64,000 bases of DNA from Siphonodentalium dalli (lineage: Eukaryota > Mollusca > Scaphopoda > Gadilida > Siphonodentaliidae), in assembly GCA_032622095.1 (NCBI GenBank), contig CP136066.1, positions 66,160,278-66,224,277 of the forward strand. Reading direction: 5' to 3'. Below, in pieces: positions 1 through 13,029 of the stretch. A model generated the notes under the pieces. It saw nothing but the letters and a program-made list of their open reading frames with translations. It had not been told where the DNA came from and did no database searches. A program made the position numbers and the translations under genes. Numbering within the stretch: the stretch's first letter is position 1; every line of letters starts with the position of its first letter.

Positions 1-1517
1 GCAATTGAAAAGTATATAACTCAAAAATACGTTATGATATTTGTAATACAATTACCAATTGAACAAACGGACTAAATATACATTGAACGTTGTTTTAAGT
101 ATCACCACGCATATACATGTGCCGTTCTCTTTGTTCTGTTCTATCTCATGAAATGTGCAAATGAATAGGTATTTCTACTTCTACGGGAAGAAGAACGAAC
201 TTACCCCCGACTGAGAATCAAAAGTTAATAGTTAATCACAAACACCGACCAGAAAGTTGAAAATCAACAACTCAATGACATCGATGTGTTGGTGGATGCC
301 GATTGTAATACAGTTGCTCGAATAAATGCATGCGGGAAATGGATAATTAATACAATAATATTTAAACCTGAATAATGTTATAATAACTTCACCAAACAGG
401 GACAATTAAACACAATTATATATCCAACTTGGACTCTTAAAACACCTGGTCAAACAGAAACACAAGGATATTTGAACTGGTAATCATGACAAACAATGAG
501 ATCGGGACAAGCATATTAACTTGGACTCGAAGCCCAGTTATATTAACGAAAATGTGGTTCGAAATCGGCCACCGTATAATACTTAGAGCTCATAAATTTG
601 GTCTCATAAAGGTGAACCGATGAGCTAATTCTGCACAAGTATGTCAAACTCGATAAAAAACATTGGAAATAAATGACTCTATAACAAAAATGCAATTATG
701 TACGCAATTTAGTGAACCACAAAGCGAATTGTGTTTCTAGAACATCAAACTTAAAATCACAACAAAGATATGAAACTTTCAATTAAAGACGACAGTCATT
801 GTGCAAATCATAACGCGTTCGTTTCATTTGTGACCAAAATCATAGTTGAACAAAATTATTACCGCCAAACAAACATACCAAACACGAACAACTATTTTCT
901 GAAAATTGTCTCATAAAATTGTCTGCCCACAACTGGCATCCAATGTATCATGCTTCGTGTGTAGTCAATGTTCTCCTTGGATAGAATACCATGTATTTCG
1001 ATCACTGGAGCTTCCAACAAACTGTTATCTGCTGTGTACTTAAACATGCTCCGTTTTGTGCCGATGAATCATACATACAATCGAGAATGTAGCATCACTA
1101 ACACGCCCGTTGAACGAACACGTAACTGGTTCGTTTCCTGAAATCAGTACATGTTTCACTTGTGTGAAAAGAACTAAACTAAAATTCAATGAAACTTTCA
1201 CCTTTTAATTAGTCAGACTTCTTCACATGCAGAACTGCGCATTCAACGGTCTGACAAAACTCAATGCTCAAAGTAGGACAACTGGGCTGAAGATTCCGAG
1301 TTTTCTGATTATGGACGAGTATATATTGTCCACCACCTGGACGCACATGTGATCTGGTTCTATACGTGTTTTGTGTGTGACTTTGCATGAACAACCTTAA
1401 TGCCATTGACATGCGTGTGTTAATTTGTGTTGTGGTCGGATATTGAATATTTAACGTTAGTCCGTGAATATCGCGACCGATGTCTTACAAATAGCACTGG
1501 ATATCGCGTTGCTTTCC
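1..1517. other. AT-rich stretch, no gene seen
   Basis: No open frame with recognisable content and no obvious repeat. The only ORFs are under 70 codons and have no domain-like features. It forms the left flank of the inverted-repeat element that starts at 1,523. Confidence 0.6.
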
Positions 1518-1522
1518 CTATA

Positions 1523-4500
1523 CAGGGCCTGGAACCTACGTCACCGGAAGGGTAACCCTACATCAAAATAACTGTAAATAAAGTTCGACTCGCTACTTCG
1601 ACATCGTTTTTTAAATAAATACAATCGATTTCGATGTAGTATTATAAGCAAAGGAGCTATGCGACCTGCAAATCTCAACAAATACAGAAACCGAAAATCG
1701 GAAAGAATTGCTTATAATGAGAATTTCGCGTTCGCAATTCAAAATCGCGTCCAATTTCCTATTTTCGTGCAGGTGTTAACGCCAACATTTCATGTTCTCC
1801 GCGCCCAAAACTCATTTAAAAACCGTATACATTGAGTTTCGGGATATTATAAATGCTAAAATTTGAATCAATAACAAAAAATTAACTTTTCCGTGGTTTG
1901 TTTGTAAATTTCTTAAGACACAAAGAATGTTTATGAATTTGTCTATTAATGGTAACGCCCACATCGCGTTGACGCTCACATAATATTGGCCAGTTTGCAC
2001 TAACAATTGAGTCACCATCCGTATAATCCGGTAGATGAACTATTAACGATCGTGTTCACATATACACACTCTGTTAAATGCGTTACAATACACAAATGGC
2101 TGTTATAGAGATGCCAATATACTATTTGCATGATAATACTATATATAAAGACGAATATAAATTCATGGCATAATCATTGTTTTTATGTTCTCGTTGTATA
2201 TTCGGTAGTTTAATTAAGTGTATGTCATGTCATTCGTTCTCTTATTCCATATTCATTGTAGTATTACTTTGTTATTCCAGTCTATTTCCGTTGGTTGAAT
2301 CCATGTTAATTTGTTCATATTTCCAGTTTCGTCTGATAGTTGTCGTTAAAACATTATCATGCAATAAAGATTTCTTTAATTATATTCTATTACTAACATT
2401 CATTGTTACCCATGTTTATTAATAATGAATTGAATGTGTTATTCGGACCAGGAACCTTCGTTGTCAAACAATTAATCTGGTCACGCATCAATTATATTCG
2501 CAATCCAAAACCAAAACATCGGGATATATGTAACGGATAAATACATTTTCAAACACCCTGTCCCATCATCAGTCAATAATCATAAAGTATGGTTAGGTAC
2601 TCAAGTCCCAAAAACTAATTGGTCACATATATATTAACTATATATAGCAGGTTATGTGGTGAATTGTGAACATAATATGCTTCCTGTGGCTGGATATTCA
2701 TTTAGTTTGGTTATGTTTAACATTATATATTACAAAATTTTATATAAACTGGATATTCCGTTTATTGAATACTTTTGCAGACAAAAATGATATATACAAC
2801 GAAAAAAAAAAAAATTAAAGTTGAATAGAAGAAAAAATTACAACAAAAAAAGGCTTGTTGTGTCGTCTAAGTGGGGGGGAGGGTCTACAAAAAAAAATCC
2901 GTATATAGGGTCGGGGTGGGTGGGTGGTCCAGAGGCGGAAAAAATCGTGCTTGTAATTTTTTTCTATATAGCTATATCGCAGCTATAGTGACTCTTTAGC
3001 CTCAGATTTAGCAACATTCTGGATTTCACAGGATCCCGGACCACTTCACAGTGGACCACCGTAATAGCGTTCAGGAAACTTATTATCAGCGGAAGAAATA
3101 TTTAGTAACACAATTAATATATTACCCAGTTGTATTACTTGAATAAAAGTGATAAAACATAAAAACTGTATCACAAATTGGATACTACATGGTGAATACT
3201 CAATGATGACTATATATCATTAACATGATTGTTGCATAACATGAAATTGAAAAGGGTATCTCATAAATTTCTAATGTCTGAAATACTGTCTTGTCCTGGC
3301 ATGTAATCAAATTCATTCCTTCTGGTTATTTCTCATCTTGAATGATTGGAAGTAATGTTAATTTGCAACAATTATCCAAATAAAACTGAATTGGTCATGA
3401 TGAATGACCGTTAACTGTTTACTGCTCAGACAATCCCAACTGAAGGTGACGCTATTCTCATTGAATTTCCGAACTTCATCTTGGAGATTTACTGCTCAAC
3501 AAGACTAAACTAAAATACTAATTGTATACTGTTATCACTTACGAATAGATGAACTGAAATAAAGTGATGCTTTCAGATGCATTAAGAAATGACATTCAAT
3601 TCTTCATTCTGGTCTATATATCACCATACCAAACCACATCAAAATTCGACAACCGACACTTAACTTATATTGCAAAAGCTTTGTACGGACTGAATTTCAT
3701 GAAAGTCGAACAGGGCCCATAACTCTGGAAGGCATTAATAGTCACAACCCGTGATATTATGCATATTCGTTCCCCATTTCTGGTCCGTCACCATGCCATA
3801 GGGCATACAAATATGACAACCGACTCTTGAGTTATAATGCAAAATGATTGTACGGACGGACGGCTCGAGACGTCAACTATATACCCGCCGACTAATATTG
3901 GGCGGTATAATAACCATATATCTATGTATATATCTAACCAAAAACAATTCCCCTCCCCCACCCCACCCCACCCCGGTGGAGACGACTTAAAAGAGTTCTT
4001 TGGCCATCTACAAATAATTGTGGAACCCCTGACCTGTTTACCACTATTTATACTGGTCAGTGTTCTCTGTCAGACACAACATGCACTCGATTTATTAAGG
4101 CTATAATGGTGTCTAGGGCGATTTGTGACACATAGTGTACCTACACAATGCTTTATTATTGTTGTTAGGTACTGAAAGCACCAGGAAACGTCTGGAAATA
4201 CAGTTTATTTTTCGTTTTTTTCTGATCTGTGTTTACCAATTAGTAAGACAGTTAACACAGTTATTGAAGAACTGCTAAAAAAAACTCTGAAATTTTGATA
4301 AAAACATGAGAAAGAGGGGGTGGGTCCCCAAAATTTTGGAGGAAAAAAATAATGTTTGGGGTGCAATTTTTTTCCAGACCCCCCCCCTCCCTGGCTGGCT
4401 CAACCAATTTTCGTGGCTGGTTATCTAGCTAAGCCGGCTTAGTCACGACGTTCGTGGCTGACGAAATATGGCGGCTCAGTCAGCTGAGACGTTATCATTC

Positions 4501-5912
4501 AGAGTATTTCGTTTCCGAAATTTTCCTAATAGCCGGTTATAGACACCCGCTGGTTTTAGCGTTTGTTGTGAACCCGTAGAATTCCAGACCACGCGTGTTT
4601 TGTTTTTTTGGTGTTGGGCTTTTCCGTTATGGCGAGAATACACGAAGGACTCAGAAAATGACTGGCAGGGATGTACTATGTAGTTTCCCATCAATACAAT
4701 TGATATAAGTTACATTGCGACTTCTGTCGACTTCAGACGGCTATCATCACTGGCATATTGCGATATATGCATGCATCATTGAATGCTGAATCCGATATAT
4801 AGTATTGATATATAACATGTCAATCTATTTTCTATTACCTTAAATTATACATGTTATGTGCATATATTGACAAATGTCAGCGATATGAGACTGAGTCGTG
4901 TCGAAATAAACGATTTCGCCATCGGCAGTCACTGCATTTAATTAGTACATGTATATAAGAATGACGGTGTGTGTTGTCAATTTAGATATAACATTCGTAA
5001 AAATAACTACTTTGAAAAAGATTATTCTCCACTTCTATTCGATCACCTTACCGGAGTGTTTCACATCACTTTAAAAGTTTTTTCTTTATTAATTTCAGAC
5101 ACATTTGAATTTGAAACAAAAATTTCATAATGCAACTTAAAGCTTCTTCCTGGTTCAACTCAAGCAGTGGAGATATTGCGATTTATTAATTTATCAAAGT
5201 TTGGTTTATTTTAGCCTATAATTATACATGTATATGATGCATCAACCAGAATGACCCTTTTTCTTATTCCCTATAATAATATTGATATATAAAGGTCATA
5301 TAATTACTTATTATTGTATTCATTTATGTCTTGTGATAGTATGAAAAACGTATTAATTAGCCTGCCACAAGTGAAGTAGTCTACTTTTGAGCCGATGTAT
5401 ACCGATTCGCCTCGGCAATATTCGGGGATCTTATAGCGAGGGAAGAATTATAATTTATACTCTTGCGCTTCCATAAGTTCCATTAACTGTGAAGGCATAC
5501 ACTACTCACTAGTCCTAAAACTAATTGTGATATTCGGCAAGTGAAAGAAAGAATTCAGCCAAATTGCCGATTTTGGAATCAAATGTTGACTATATGTAGG
5601 CGTTACCATTTATGTCACAATTCCAGTTTTAAAAGTCAATGTAGGCGTTACCATTTCAAAACTCTGAAACATGCCTCGAAAATTGGTGACGGAAACCACC
5701 TGAACGCGATAATCTTTACAACCGTTACATATATCTCTCGGTATAGATGACTGTGAGCTAGCAAACAATGTTTTACAGCTCATAAGCAATGATTTTTTTA
5801 GTGGTTTATGAACATAGTTTGCAAAAACGATAAATACTCACTTCGAGTCGCACCGAGCAGCCGCCATTTTTCGGTGAAAAACTTTGTTTTATGACGTAGG
5901 TTCCAGGCCCTG
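1523..5912. mobile_element. 4.4-kb TIR element, hAT-like, non-autonomous
   Basis: The ends are a perfect 21-bp inverted repeat beginning CAGGGCCTGGAACC at 1,523 and closing with its complement at 5,912. Both ends abut the same 5-mer, CTATA (1,518-1,522 and 5,913-5,917), which reads as a target-site duplication. CAGGG-type termini are typical of hAT elements; a 5-bp duplication is shorter than the usual 8 bp, so the superfamily is uncertain. No transposase-like ORF is visible. The interior holds a nested G/C-run repeat (2.87-4.39 kb) and otherwise only short ORFs. An alternative is chance pairing of two copies of a smaller element. Confidence 0.6.
2873..4393 (+). repeat. G/C-run-bordered dispersed repeat, copy 1
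   Basis: It starts with a G run followed by GGGTCTACAAAAAAA and ends with TTTTTTCCAGACCCC plus a C run, so the ends are inverted. The interior matches the outer ends of the big palindrome (30.7-31.8 kb reversed, and 61.3-62.2 kb direct) over about 1 kb, including the stretch CACTTCACAGTGGACC near 3,043. It sits inside the 4.4-kb TIR element. No protein is encoded; the 89-codon ORF at 3,837 is repeat sequence. Confidence 0.65.
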
Positions 5913-5917
5913 CTATA

Positions 5918-7034
5918 TACCAGCAAGATGTTGGTCCCACATAGCATTATTCGCATTTTTTGTTGATAGAGCAATGCGCTATCATGTTAAATATTGTCAA
6001 CTTCCTTTTGTAAAAAGAACGTTAGATAGGTTTGCTTTTGGTAGCGAAATCCTTGAAAGCGTGATGTGCCAGTTAGAAAATTCAAACACGTCCCATTATT
6101 TTAGTTTAAATATAGTTACATTACCCATCAACCCATTATAATATAGCTACATTTACATGATGTATACGTCAGAAAATCTTGGACAAAACCATATATATAT
6201 GTGCTTTAATGTCGTATCTCGATAACATCAATTTCACGTCCTGATGGCAACATTAACTTGAATATGATTAATTAACTAATTACCTTAACCATCGTCCATC
6301 CGCACTTGACACGGGGTAGGTATTGTTTTGTGTATTCCGTCTCCATACCATGTACATTGGCTGCGAGAATAAAGTATATATTCTCAATAGATAACATCAC
6401 AAGGAGCCATCGATAGCTTGCATTCAAAAGTTCAAAATAACTACTTCCGGTAAAATGGGTGGAAGCTAAATATTTTATAGCTGCGGTGTTTATACTGTTT
6501 AAACTCTATTCCTGAGGCACATAGCGATGTGATTCTTCGGATACGATAGGAATAATGTTTCGATGATTACACGTCTGATTGGCAAGTGCTTTGTTGACAT
6601 TACTAATGAAATACATCAGTTTTGTACTATGTAAACAATTCTTGAAATTCGCTGCACGACCATGTTCATGGCAAACTTCTTATATTATGAATGCAATCTC
6701 ACAAAGACTCCATAATATGCACACAGGTCCTACCCAATACTGATACCTTTTCAAGACCCAACCAACTGTGATTGCGACAATAATCTGAATATTTAAGCAT
6801 AAATTTGCTGTATTAAGTTTCAACAAATTATTTGACCTTTGACCTGTTGCGGCGAAAGAAAGCGTCACCTGACCTAATTGGCGACTGAGTGTCCAAGCCT
6901 GCATGCAGTCGCATTGTTGACCAATCATCCAATTGAGTACGCCATGTCGACAACGGGAAATAATAACAATGGTTTACCTGCTTCTGTTGATACAACAACG
7001 AGAGGTGATTCATCTGCATTAAAGGGACACATCC
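5918..7034. other. Spacer, no gene seen
   Basis: No supported coding or RNA feature. The last ~150 bases may be the 5' untranslated part of the ORF1-like gene that follows. Short ORFs on both strands at 6.7-7.08 kb are overlapping shadows. Confidence 0.5.
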
Positions 7035-8023
7035 ATGTTGCCAGATACACCGACCAAGAGGGACCGGAGCTCGGATGACAGTCTCTTGGATCCGAAAAAG
7101 GCTAGAGAGGGATCATTCCTGATTGACCCCGACTCCACAATTGTTAATCCATATCTAAATAGCACTATGAAAATTGTTGGAGGGACTACGATGAGTCAAC
7201 AGCAGATTCTGGCGGAATCCCAGGCATCGCAAGTCGGCCAGGCGTATGCATATGGACTCTCATCACCTGTGATGAGACCCGTGGCAAATGACTTGGTAGA
7301 AGGCATAGTGATCGCACTACAAAACCCGCGAGTAATCACCACATTAAAATCAGTATTCGATGGCGTTATGAAAGCAAACATCCAGGATGCCGTTGATGAG
7401 GCTACGACTGATTTGTCAGAAAGTTTAAAGTTCCTGGAGGAGACTGTGCACGAGCAGGGAGAGCTGATAACAAATTTAAGGGACGAAATCAGGGATCTTA
7501 AACAATACACAATGCGTGAGTCCCTCAGAATGTCCGGGATCAACGAGACAGATGGAGAGGACACGGACCAAATCATCCTGGATCTTGCATCAGACATGGG
7601 GATTGATTTGGAGCCTGAAGAAGTAGCAAGATCGCACCGATCAGGAGAGCCACACAACATCGACACTAGAGGGGGGGGGGGGGGTGCGACAGCCGGGTCG
7701 AAACAAAAAAGGTTCGCACGATACTAGTGAAGTTTTCTACCTATAGAGTGCGAAAACGGTTTTACAAAGCCAGAACAAACCTTAAAAATGTGCAAAGTAG
7801 GAAGGGTGTGTTTATCAACGAGAACCTAACGAAGGAAAGAGCTTTTATAGCCGGGAGGTGCAGATCATTCATCAAAGACAAAAAGATACAGGGCACATGG
7901 AACTATGACTGTGTCGTGTTTGTCAAGCCACTACAGGGGACGATTCGTAGGCTTTCATACCTGTCCCAATTGGAAGACTTGGAAAGAGAGATAGGGCCAA
8001 GCCACGTCCCGTTTGGGGAATAA
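7035..8023 (+). pseudogene. LINE ORF1-like RNA-binding protein, frameshifted
   Basis: Resembles the nucleic-acid-binding ORF1 proteins of L1-like retrotransposons. Frame one (7,035-7,727) gives about 230 codons: a basic/polar start, a helical segment likely to form a coiled coil (about residues 120-160, with EETVHEQGELITNLRDEI), then RESLRMSGI, the usual opening of the RRM-like domain. A run of 14 G (7,671-7,684) breaks the frame. The continuation reads VRTILVKFSTYR, then RTNLKN, VFINENLTKERA and a closing VFVKP, ending at 8,023. These are the order and spacing expected of an ORF1 RRM plus C-terminal domain. No ORF2 follows; instead a tandem repeat starts 36 bases later. The frameshift could be real decay or a homopolymer miscount in the assembly. 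Family call fairly sure; clade unknown. Confidence 0.7.
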
Positions 8024-8058
8024 TCAGTCACATGACGATCCGTGACACTCCGAGAAGT

Positions 8059-9005
8059 GTCTGATTTTTCCAAAATATTTGGGTTTATTTGTATTGGTTA
8101 TTTTATGATATATTTTGTACCGTTAACCAGATTGGTAAATTATTATCAATCAATGTTGATCGACGTGGTCTATTAATGTGCGGATAAACTATTTGATTTA
8201 TGTCATTTAAAGATACTGACTGGTCTACAAAATTAATGGATGCGCAAATTTCTGTAACATTAATCACACATCTATTCAATTCGTATTTTCATAATTTTAC
8301 TTCGCACAGCCTAACGAAACAACGTACTAAGGGTAGCAACTCTACTTTGTAGATGACGCAAACATCTAGTATTATCCATAGAGTTCTTTCTCTTACTATG
8401 TATCGCGTCAAACAGAAGCGCGGAATTGGAATAAGAATTGTCTGATTTTCCTAAAATATTTGGGTTTATTTGTGTTGGGTTCTTTTTATGATATATTTTG
8501 TACCGTTAACCAGATTGGTAAATTGTTAATCAATGTTGGTCGACATGGTCTATTAATGTGCGGATAAACTATTTGATTTATGTCATTTAAAGATACTGAC
8601 TGGTCTACAAATTAATGGACGCGCAAATTTCTGCAACATTTTCCTAAAATACTTGGGTTTATTTGTATTGGGTTCTTTTTATTATATATTTTGTACCATT
8701 AACCAAATGGTAAATTATTAATCAATGTTGGTCGACATGGTCTATTAATGTGCGGATAAACTATTTGATTTATGTCATTTAAAGATACTGACTGGTCTAC
8801 AAAATTAATGGACGCGCAAATTTCTGCAACATTAATCACACATCAATTCAATTCATATTTTCATAATTTTCATAATTTTACTTCGCACAGCCTCACGAAA
8901 CAACGTAGCAACTCTATTTTGCAGATGACGCAAATATCTAGTTTTTTATCCATAGAGTTCTTTCTCTTACTATATGTATCGCGTCAAACAGAAGCGCAGA
9001 ATTGG
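8059..9005 (+). repeat. Three-unit tandem repeat after ORF1
   Basis: Unit 1 (about 8,059-8,438, 380 bp), unit 2 (about 8,439-8,637, shortened) and unit 3 (about 8,638-9,005) share TTGTACC(A/G)TTAACCA, CATGGTCTATTAATGTGCGG and GATACTGACTGGTCTAC in the same order. Unit 2 lacks the second half. This looks like a repeated 3' untranslated region of the ORF1 element. The 87-codon ORF in unit 3 is a by-product. Confidence 0.8.
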
Positions 9006-9619
9006 AACATGAAACTAAATAAATTCCGAAGGTAGTATATTTTTTTTGGGGGGGTCCACCTCATGGGGACTGTGCACAGGATGCATACATGAGTTGCCGC
9101 CATCCCCGGTCTCAACAGTTCACTGTAAGTTCGTTGATATTCTGTGCACGGTTCCCATGTGTTGGCTCCCTTCCTCCTCAGTACATCATGTATACGAATA
9201 TTTCACCGCCAGTTCACATTAATGCTATATTGTATGCATATTATTTACTTGTTTCTGTTCATTTCTTGTTTATTTGTTTATGTCTCTCTCGTTGATACAC
9301 ATGTTCCATGCCATGCCTGCCAAATATGCTATAACATTAATGACAAAACATACCCACTCTTACAAATCCGGTACACAAGAACAGCAGTAATATTGTATAT
9401 TGTTGCCCACCAAACTATTAAGTAATGTACGCAGAATTAAATATGTATCGGGTAAGAGTGGGTATTTGCCATACACGTGCAACACGACCACCAAAGTCGG
9501 GGAGAGGAGCTCCACCTAAGTTGTTATAAGTTGTGCTCCAATCCCTATTCGCTCATCCTACATTATTGTGTTATAAATATGTTTTGTTTTATATGTTAAT
9601 ATGGGATGATCAATAAAAT
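9006..9619. other. Spacer before LINE, no gene seen
   Basis: Contains a short T/G run near 9,038 and ORFs under 95 codons without recognisable features. The final 150 bases may belong to the 5' end of the LINE that follows. Confidence 0.4.
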
Positions 9620-12600
9620 ATGAAACGACCACCAAAGGCAAAATTCTTATGCAGAAACACTGTTGAGATCATCATGCTTTTCTTAGAGTTACGTGCCAGG
9701 GGACTATCTGTGGAACTTTCTTTCCAGACGATCCTTAGATATTATATGACAATCGACTTACGTTTACTAACACATAGACGTCTTGGATGTTTAAATCCAA
9801 TTATCGGGAATGCATACACAGACTTTCATTCGACTAATTTGTCAAGTCCAGGATCGAAATTACTTGAAATCTTAAAACAGTTCATCACGCGAATAATACT
9901 CATGATAGGGGGTGACTTGCACCCAAACCCTGGCCCCTCCTGTACTAATTTTACATCCATAATGCATCTTAATATTCAAAGTTTAACCCCTAAAATAGAT
10001 GTTATTGCCGCTGAATCTGAAGACTTTGATATCCTTGCATTCACAGAAACTTGGTTAAAAGCAAGTGATTCCAATCACGGTTTGACTCTTTCCTGGATTT
10101 CACGAACCTGAAAGACAAGACAGGGTCACCGAAACGCGAGGGGGAGGAGTTGCTGTCTATATTCGCAATAATTTATCTTTTATACGACGATACGATTTTA
10201 AAAATAGTGAACTAGAATGTGTTTGTGTTGATATACAATTACAAAAGGAGAATGTTCGATTTGGAGTGTTTTATAGGCCACCAGATGCGCTTGCCATTTT
10301 GTGGCATAAAATATTGATGCTGCCACATCTGACCAAAAACATACTATCATTACTGGCGATTTTAACTGTAACCAACTAAATACAAGTGGAACACATATTC
10401 ATGATATATGCCTGGGTAGCAAATTTAAACAATTAATTGATGCTCCGACGAATTTCACCGAATCATCATCATCATTAATTGATATTTTTCTTACCAACAA
10501 CGAAAATATGGTTCACTCCCATGAAGTTTTAGACCCTTTTTTCGCTGACCTAGTGAGATACCACTGCCCGATAGCACTCAAAATTATCTCTAATCGACCG
10601 AAACCAAAGAAACATTGATACAGAAGAAAAATATGGGCATATAATCAAGCTGATTGGCCAGGACTGAATAGAGAACTCAATAATTGGAATTTTAAAGATG
10701 AACTTAAGTATCTAAATGTCAATAGCCTAGAACCGATATTCACTGAAAAGGTGCTCGCTTGTGCTGAAAAATATATACCCAACAACAAAGTTCTTGTGAG
10801 AGAAAACGATCCTAATTGGATGAATGGAGAAATCGGTAAACTAATTCGCCAAAGGAAAAGATAATACAATGTAGCTAAAGCTAAAAAATCACCACACACC
10901 TGGGATCGTTATAAAACCAAACGAAATCAAGTAGTGAAAGAAATCCGTAGAGCTAAAAACAACCAACGAGAACATACACAGAATATCCTTTCAGGTCCAA
11001 ATATTAATAGCTCTGTCTGGTGGAAAACTTTGAATAAATTATTATTGTTTGATAAAAAAAACCAGTACCGTCTCTCATGAAAGATGGATTTCTAGTGTAC
11101 GAGGACGGGGAAAAGAGCGACGTACTTAATGAGTGTTTTTGTGGTATATCCTCCATATCAAATAATGTAATTCCATTACTGCCCCCTCTCACAACTACTG
11201 TTACTGATACTTTATCAGATAAACTAATTAGTACTCAAGACGTATATCACGCATTTAGTTCCATCGAAGCATCCACAGCAACTGGTCCCGATGGTATTAG
11301 CCCTAGAGTTTTGAAAATGTGTGCCGTTAGAGTATATGTTCAACAAATTCATTAACAACTCGTATTTCCCAGTGAATTGGAAGCGAGCCAACGTAACCCC
11401 TGTGTATAAAAAGGGTGATCCGAGTCTGGCTACAAACTATCGACCTGTGTCACTACTAAGTTGTGTATCTAAAGTCTTTGAGAAATGTCTATATAAAATA
11501 ATATCTGAGCACATACGTACAAACGGGCTTCTAACTAATCTCCAGGATTTACACCAAATGACTGCACAGTGTTTCAACTGACAGACATTTATCATCACAT
11601 TATTTCTTCTTTGGATGATCGGAAGGAGGTTAGAAGTTTGTTTTGCGACATAAGTAAAGCTTTTGATAAAGTATGGCATGAAGGCCTTCTATACAAATTA
11701 GAACAAAATGGTATTTGTGGAAAATGTTATGCATTGTTGAAAAATTACCTTTCAGACAGAGAGCAAAGAGTAATTATTGGAAGCACTTCCTCTAACTGGA
11801 GAAAGGTCTCAGCTGGTGTACCCCAATGATCAATATTAGGCCCTCTTATGTTCCTAATTTACATTAACGACATTGTTGAAAATATTCAGTGCAATATAAG
11901 ACTTTTCGCAGACGACACATCACTATATTTGACGATTGAAAACCCTATTTTAGCAGCTGAAATGATGAATAATGATATAAACAAAATAGAAAGGTGGTCC
12001 AAATCATGGCTAGTAGACTTTAATGAATTGAAAACGAAAACACTATTATTCTCACGTAAAGATATTCTTATCAACCACCCGAATTTGATAATGTCGAACA
12101 ACATAATCTCAAAATACAAAATCATAAACACTTAGGACTCACTTTCAGCGCCGATGGAAAATTGTCAGAACATATTTCGGACATCATTAACAGGGCATCA
12201 GTAAAATTATCACTACTTCGAAGGTATAAGTTTGTCCTAGACAGGAAGACGCTTGAAAAAATTTATTTCACATATGTACGTCTTATACTTGAATATGCGT
12301 CTCCTGTCTGGGTTAACTGTACACAAGAAGAAGGTGATCTAATTGAAGGATTGCAATATGAGGCTGCTAGAATTGTTACAGGAGCAACGAGGAGCTGCAA
12401 CAATACTAATCTATTGGGAGAAACCGGCTGGGAGACCCTCCAGGACCGTCGCAAGAAATCAAAACTCATACAATTTTGTTAAATGGTCAAACATTTATCA
12501 CCTCCGTATCTATCATTGTATTCATTCACATAACACAAGAGCAGATAGTTTGTCGGCCCCGTCTTGGAACACCGTCATTTACAAGAAATCATTCTTACCA

Positions 12601-13029
12601 TCATCGATTGACCTATGGAACAATTTGTCACAAAACATTCAAAATATCGATTCATTAAGTGAATTCAAAACTAAATTGAACGAAAACTTGTTATCCAAAC
12701 CAAGCTATGTTCAAAACATATACACGCGACCTGCCCAAATATACCACTGCAGACTCCGTCTGGGTTGTAGTAACCTAAACGCCGACCTCAAAATAAATCA
12801 TATCCGTGATGACCCCAGGTGTGCATGTGGTGAGAGGGAGACCCCAACTCACTTCTTAATCGAATGTCCCATGTACGCGGAAAGTAGACGAAATTGCTTC
12901 TGTGATATTCATACTTCATATACTAAAATGACACTACTCAATGGATCTGATAGCCTTATCACTTTAGAAAATAAAGCAATTGTTATGGCCGTCCAAAAAT
13001 TTATAATACAAACTAAACGGTTTTCATAA
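9620..13029 (+). mobile_element. CR1/L2-like LINE ORF2, decayed
   Basis: A non-LTR retrotransposon polyprotein broken by frameshifts and stops. In order: N-terminal leader (9,620 on) with the 2A-like GDLHPNPGP; an endonuclease domain with HLNIQSL, FTETWL, a frameshift near 10,085, then VFYRPPDA and TGDFNCNQL; a linker ending in TATGPDGISPRVLK (11,280-11,317); reverse transcriptase with NYRPVSLLSCVSK, DISKAFDKVWH, GVPQ followed by a stop at 11,827, and the catalytic FADD at 11,905-11,916; thumb region LEYASPVW and GATRS; C-terminal HCRLRLGCSNLN and a Cys/His cluster CACGERETPTHFLIEC; end QTKRFS at 13,026. At least four breaks are needed to read through, so it is inactive. The gene at 21,995-24,230 is a close relative with the same C-terminus. 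Confidence 0.9.
9911..9937 (+). other. 2A-like ribosome-skipping motif in LINE leader
   Basis: Residues 98-106 of the leader read GDLHPNPGP after a hydrophobic IILMIG. The established 2A core is D-x-E-x-N-P-G-P; here NPGP and the D are kept and E is replaced by H, a variant I associate with CR1/L2-type LINEs of marine invertebrates. Activity cannot be judged from sequence. Confidence 0.6.

Noticed and set aside
7196-7666. 156-codon minus-strand ORF
   Set aside because: Shadow of the ORF1-like gene, whose sense frame has recognisable family motifs.
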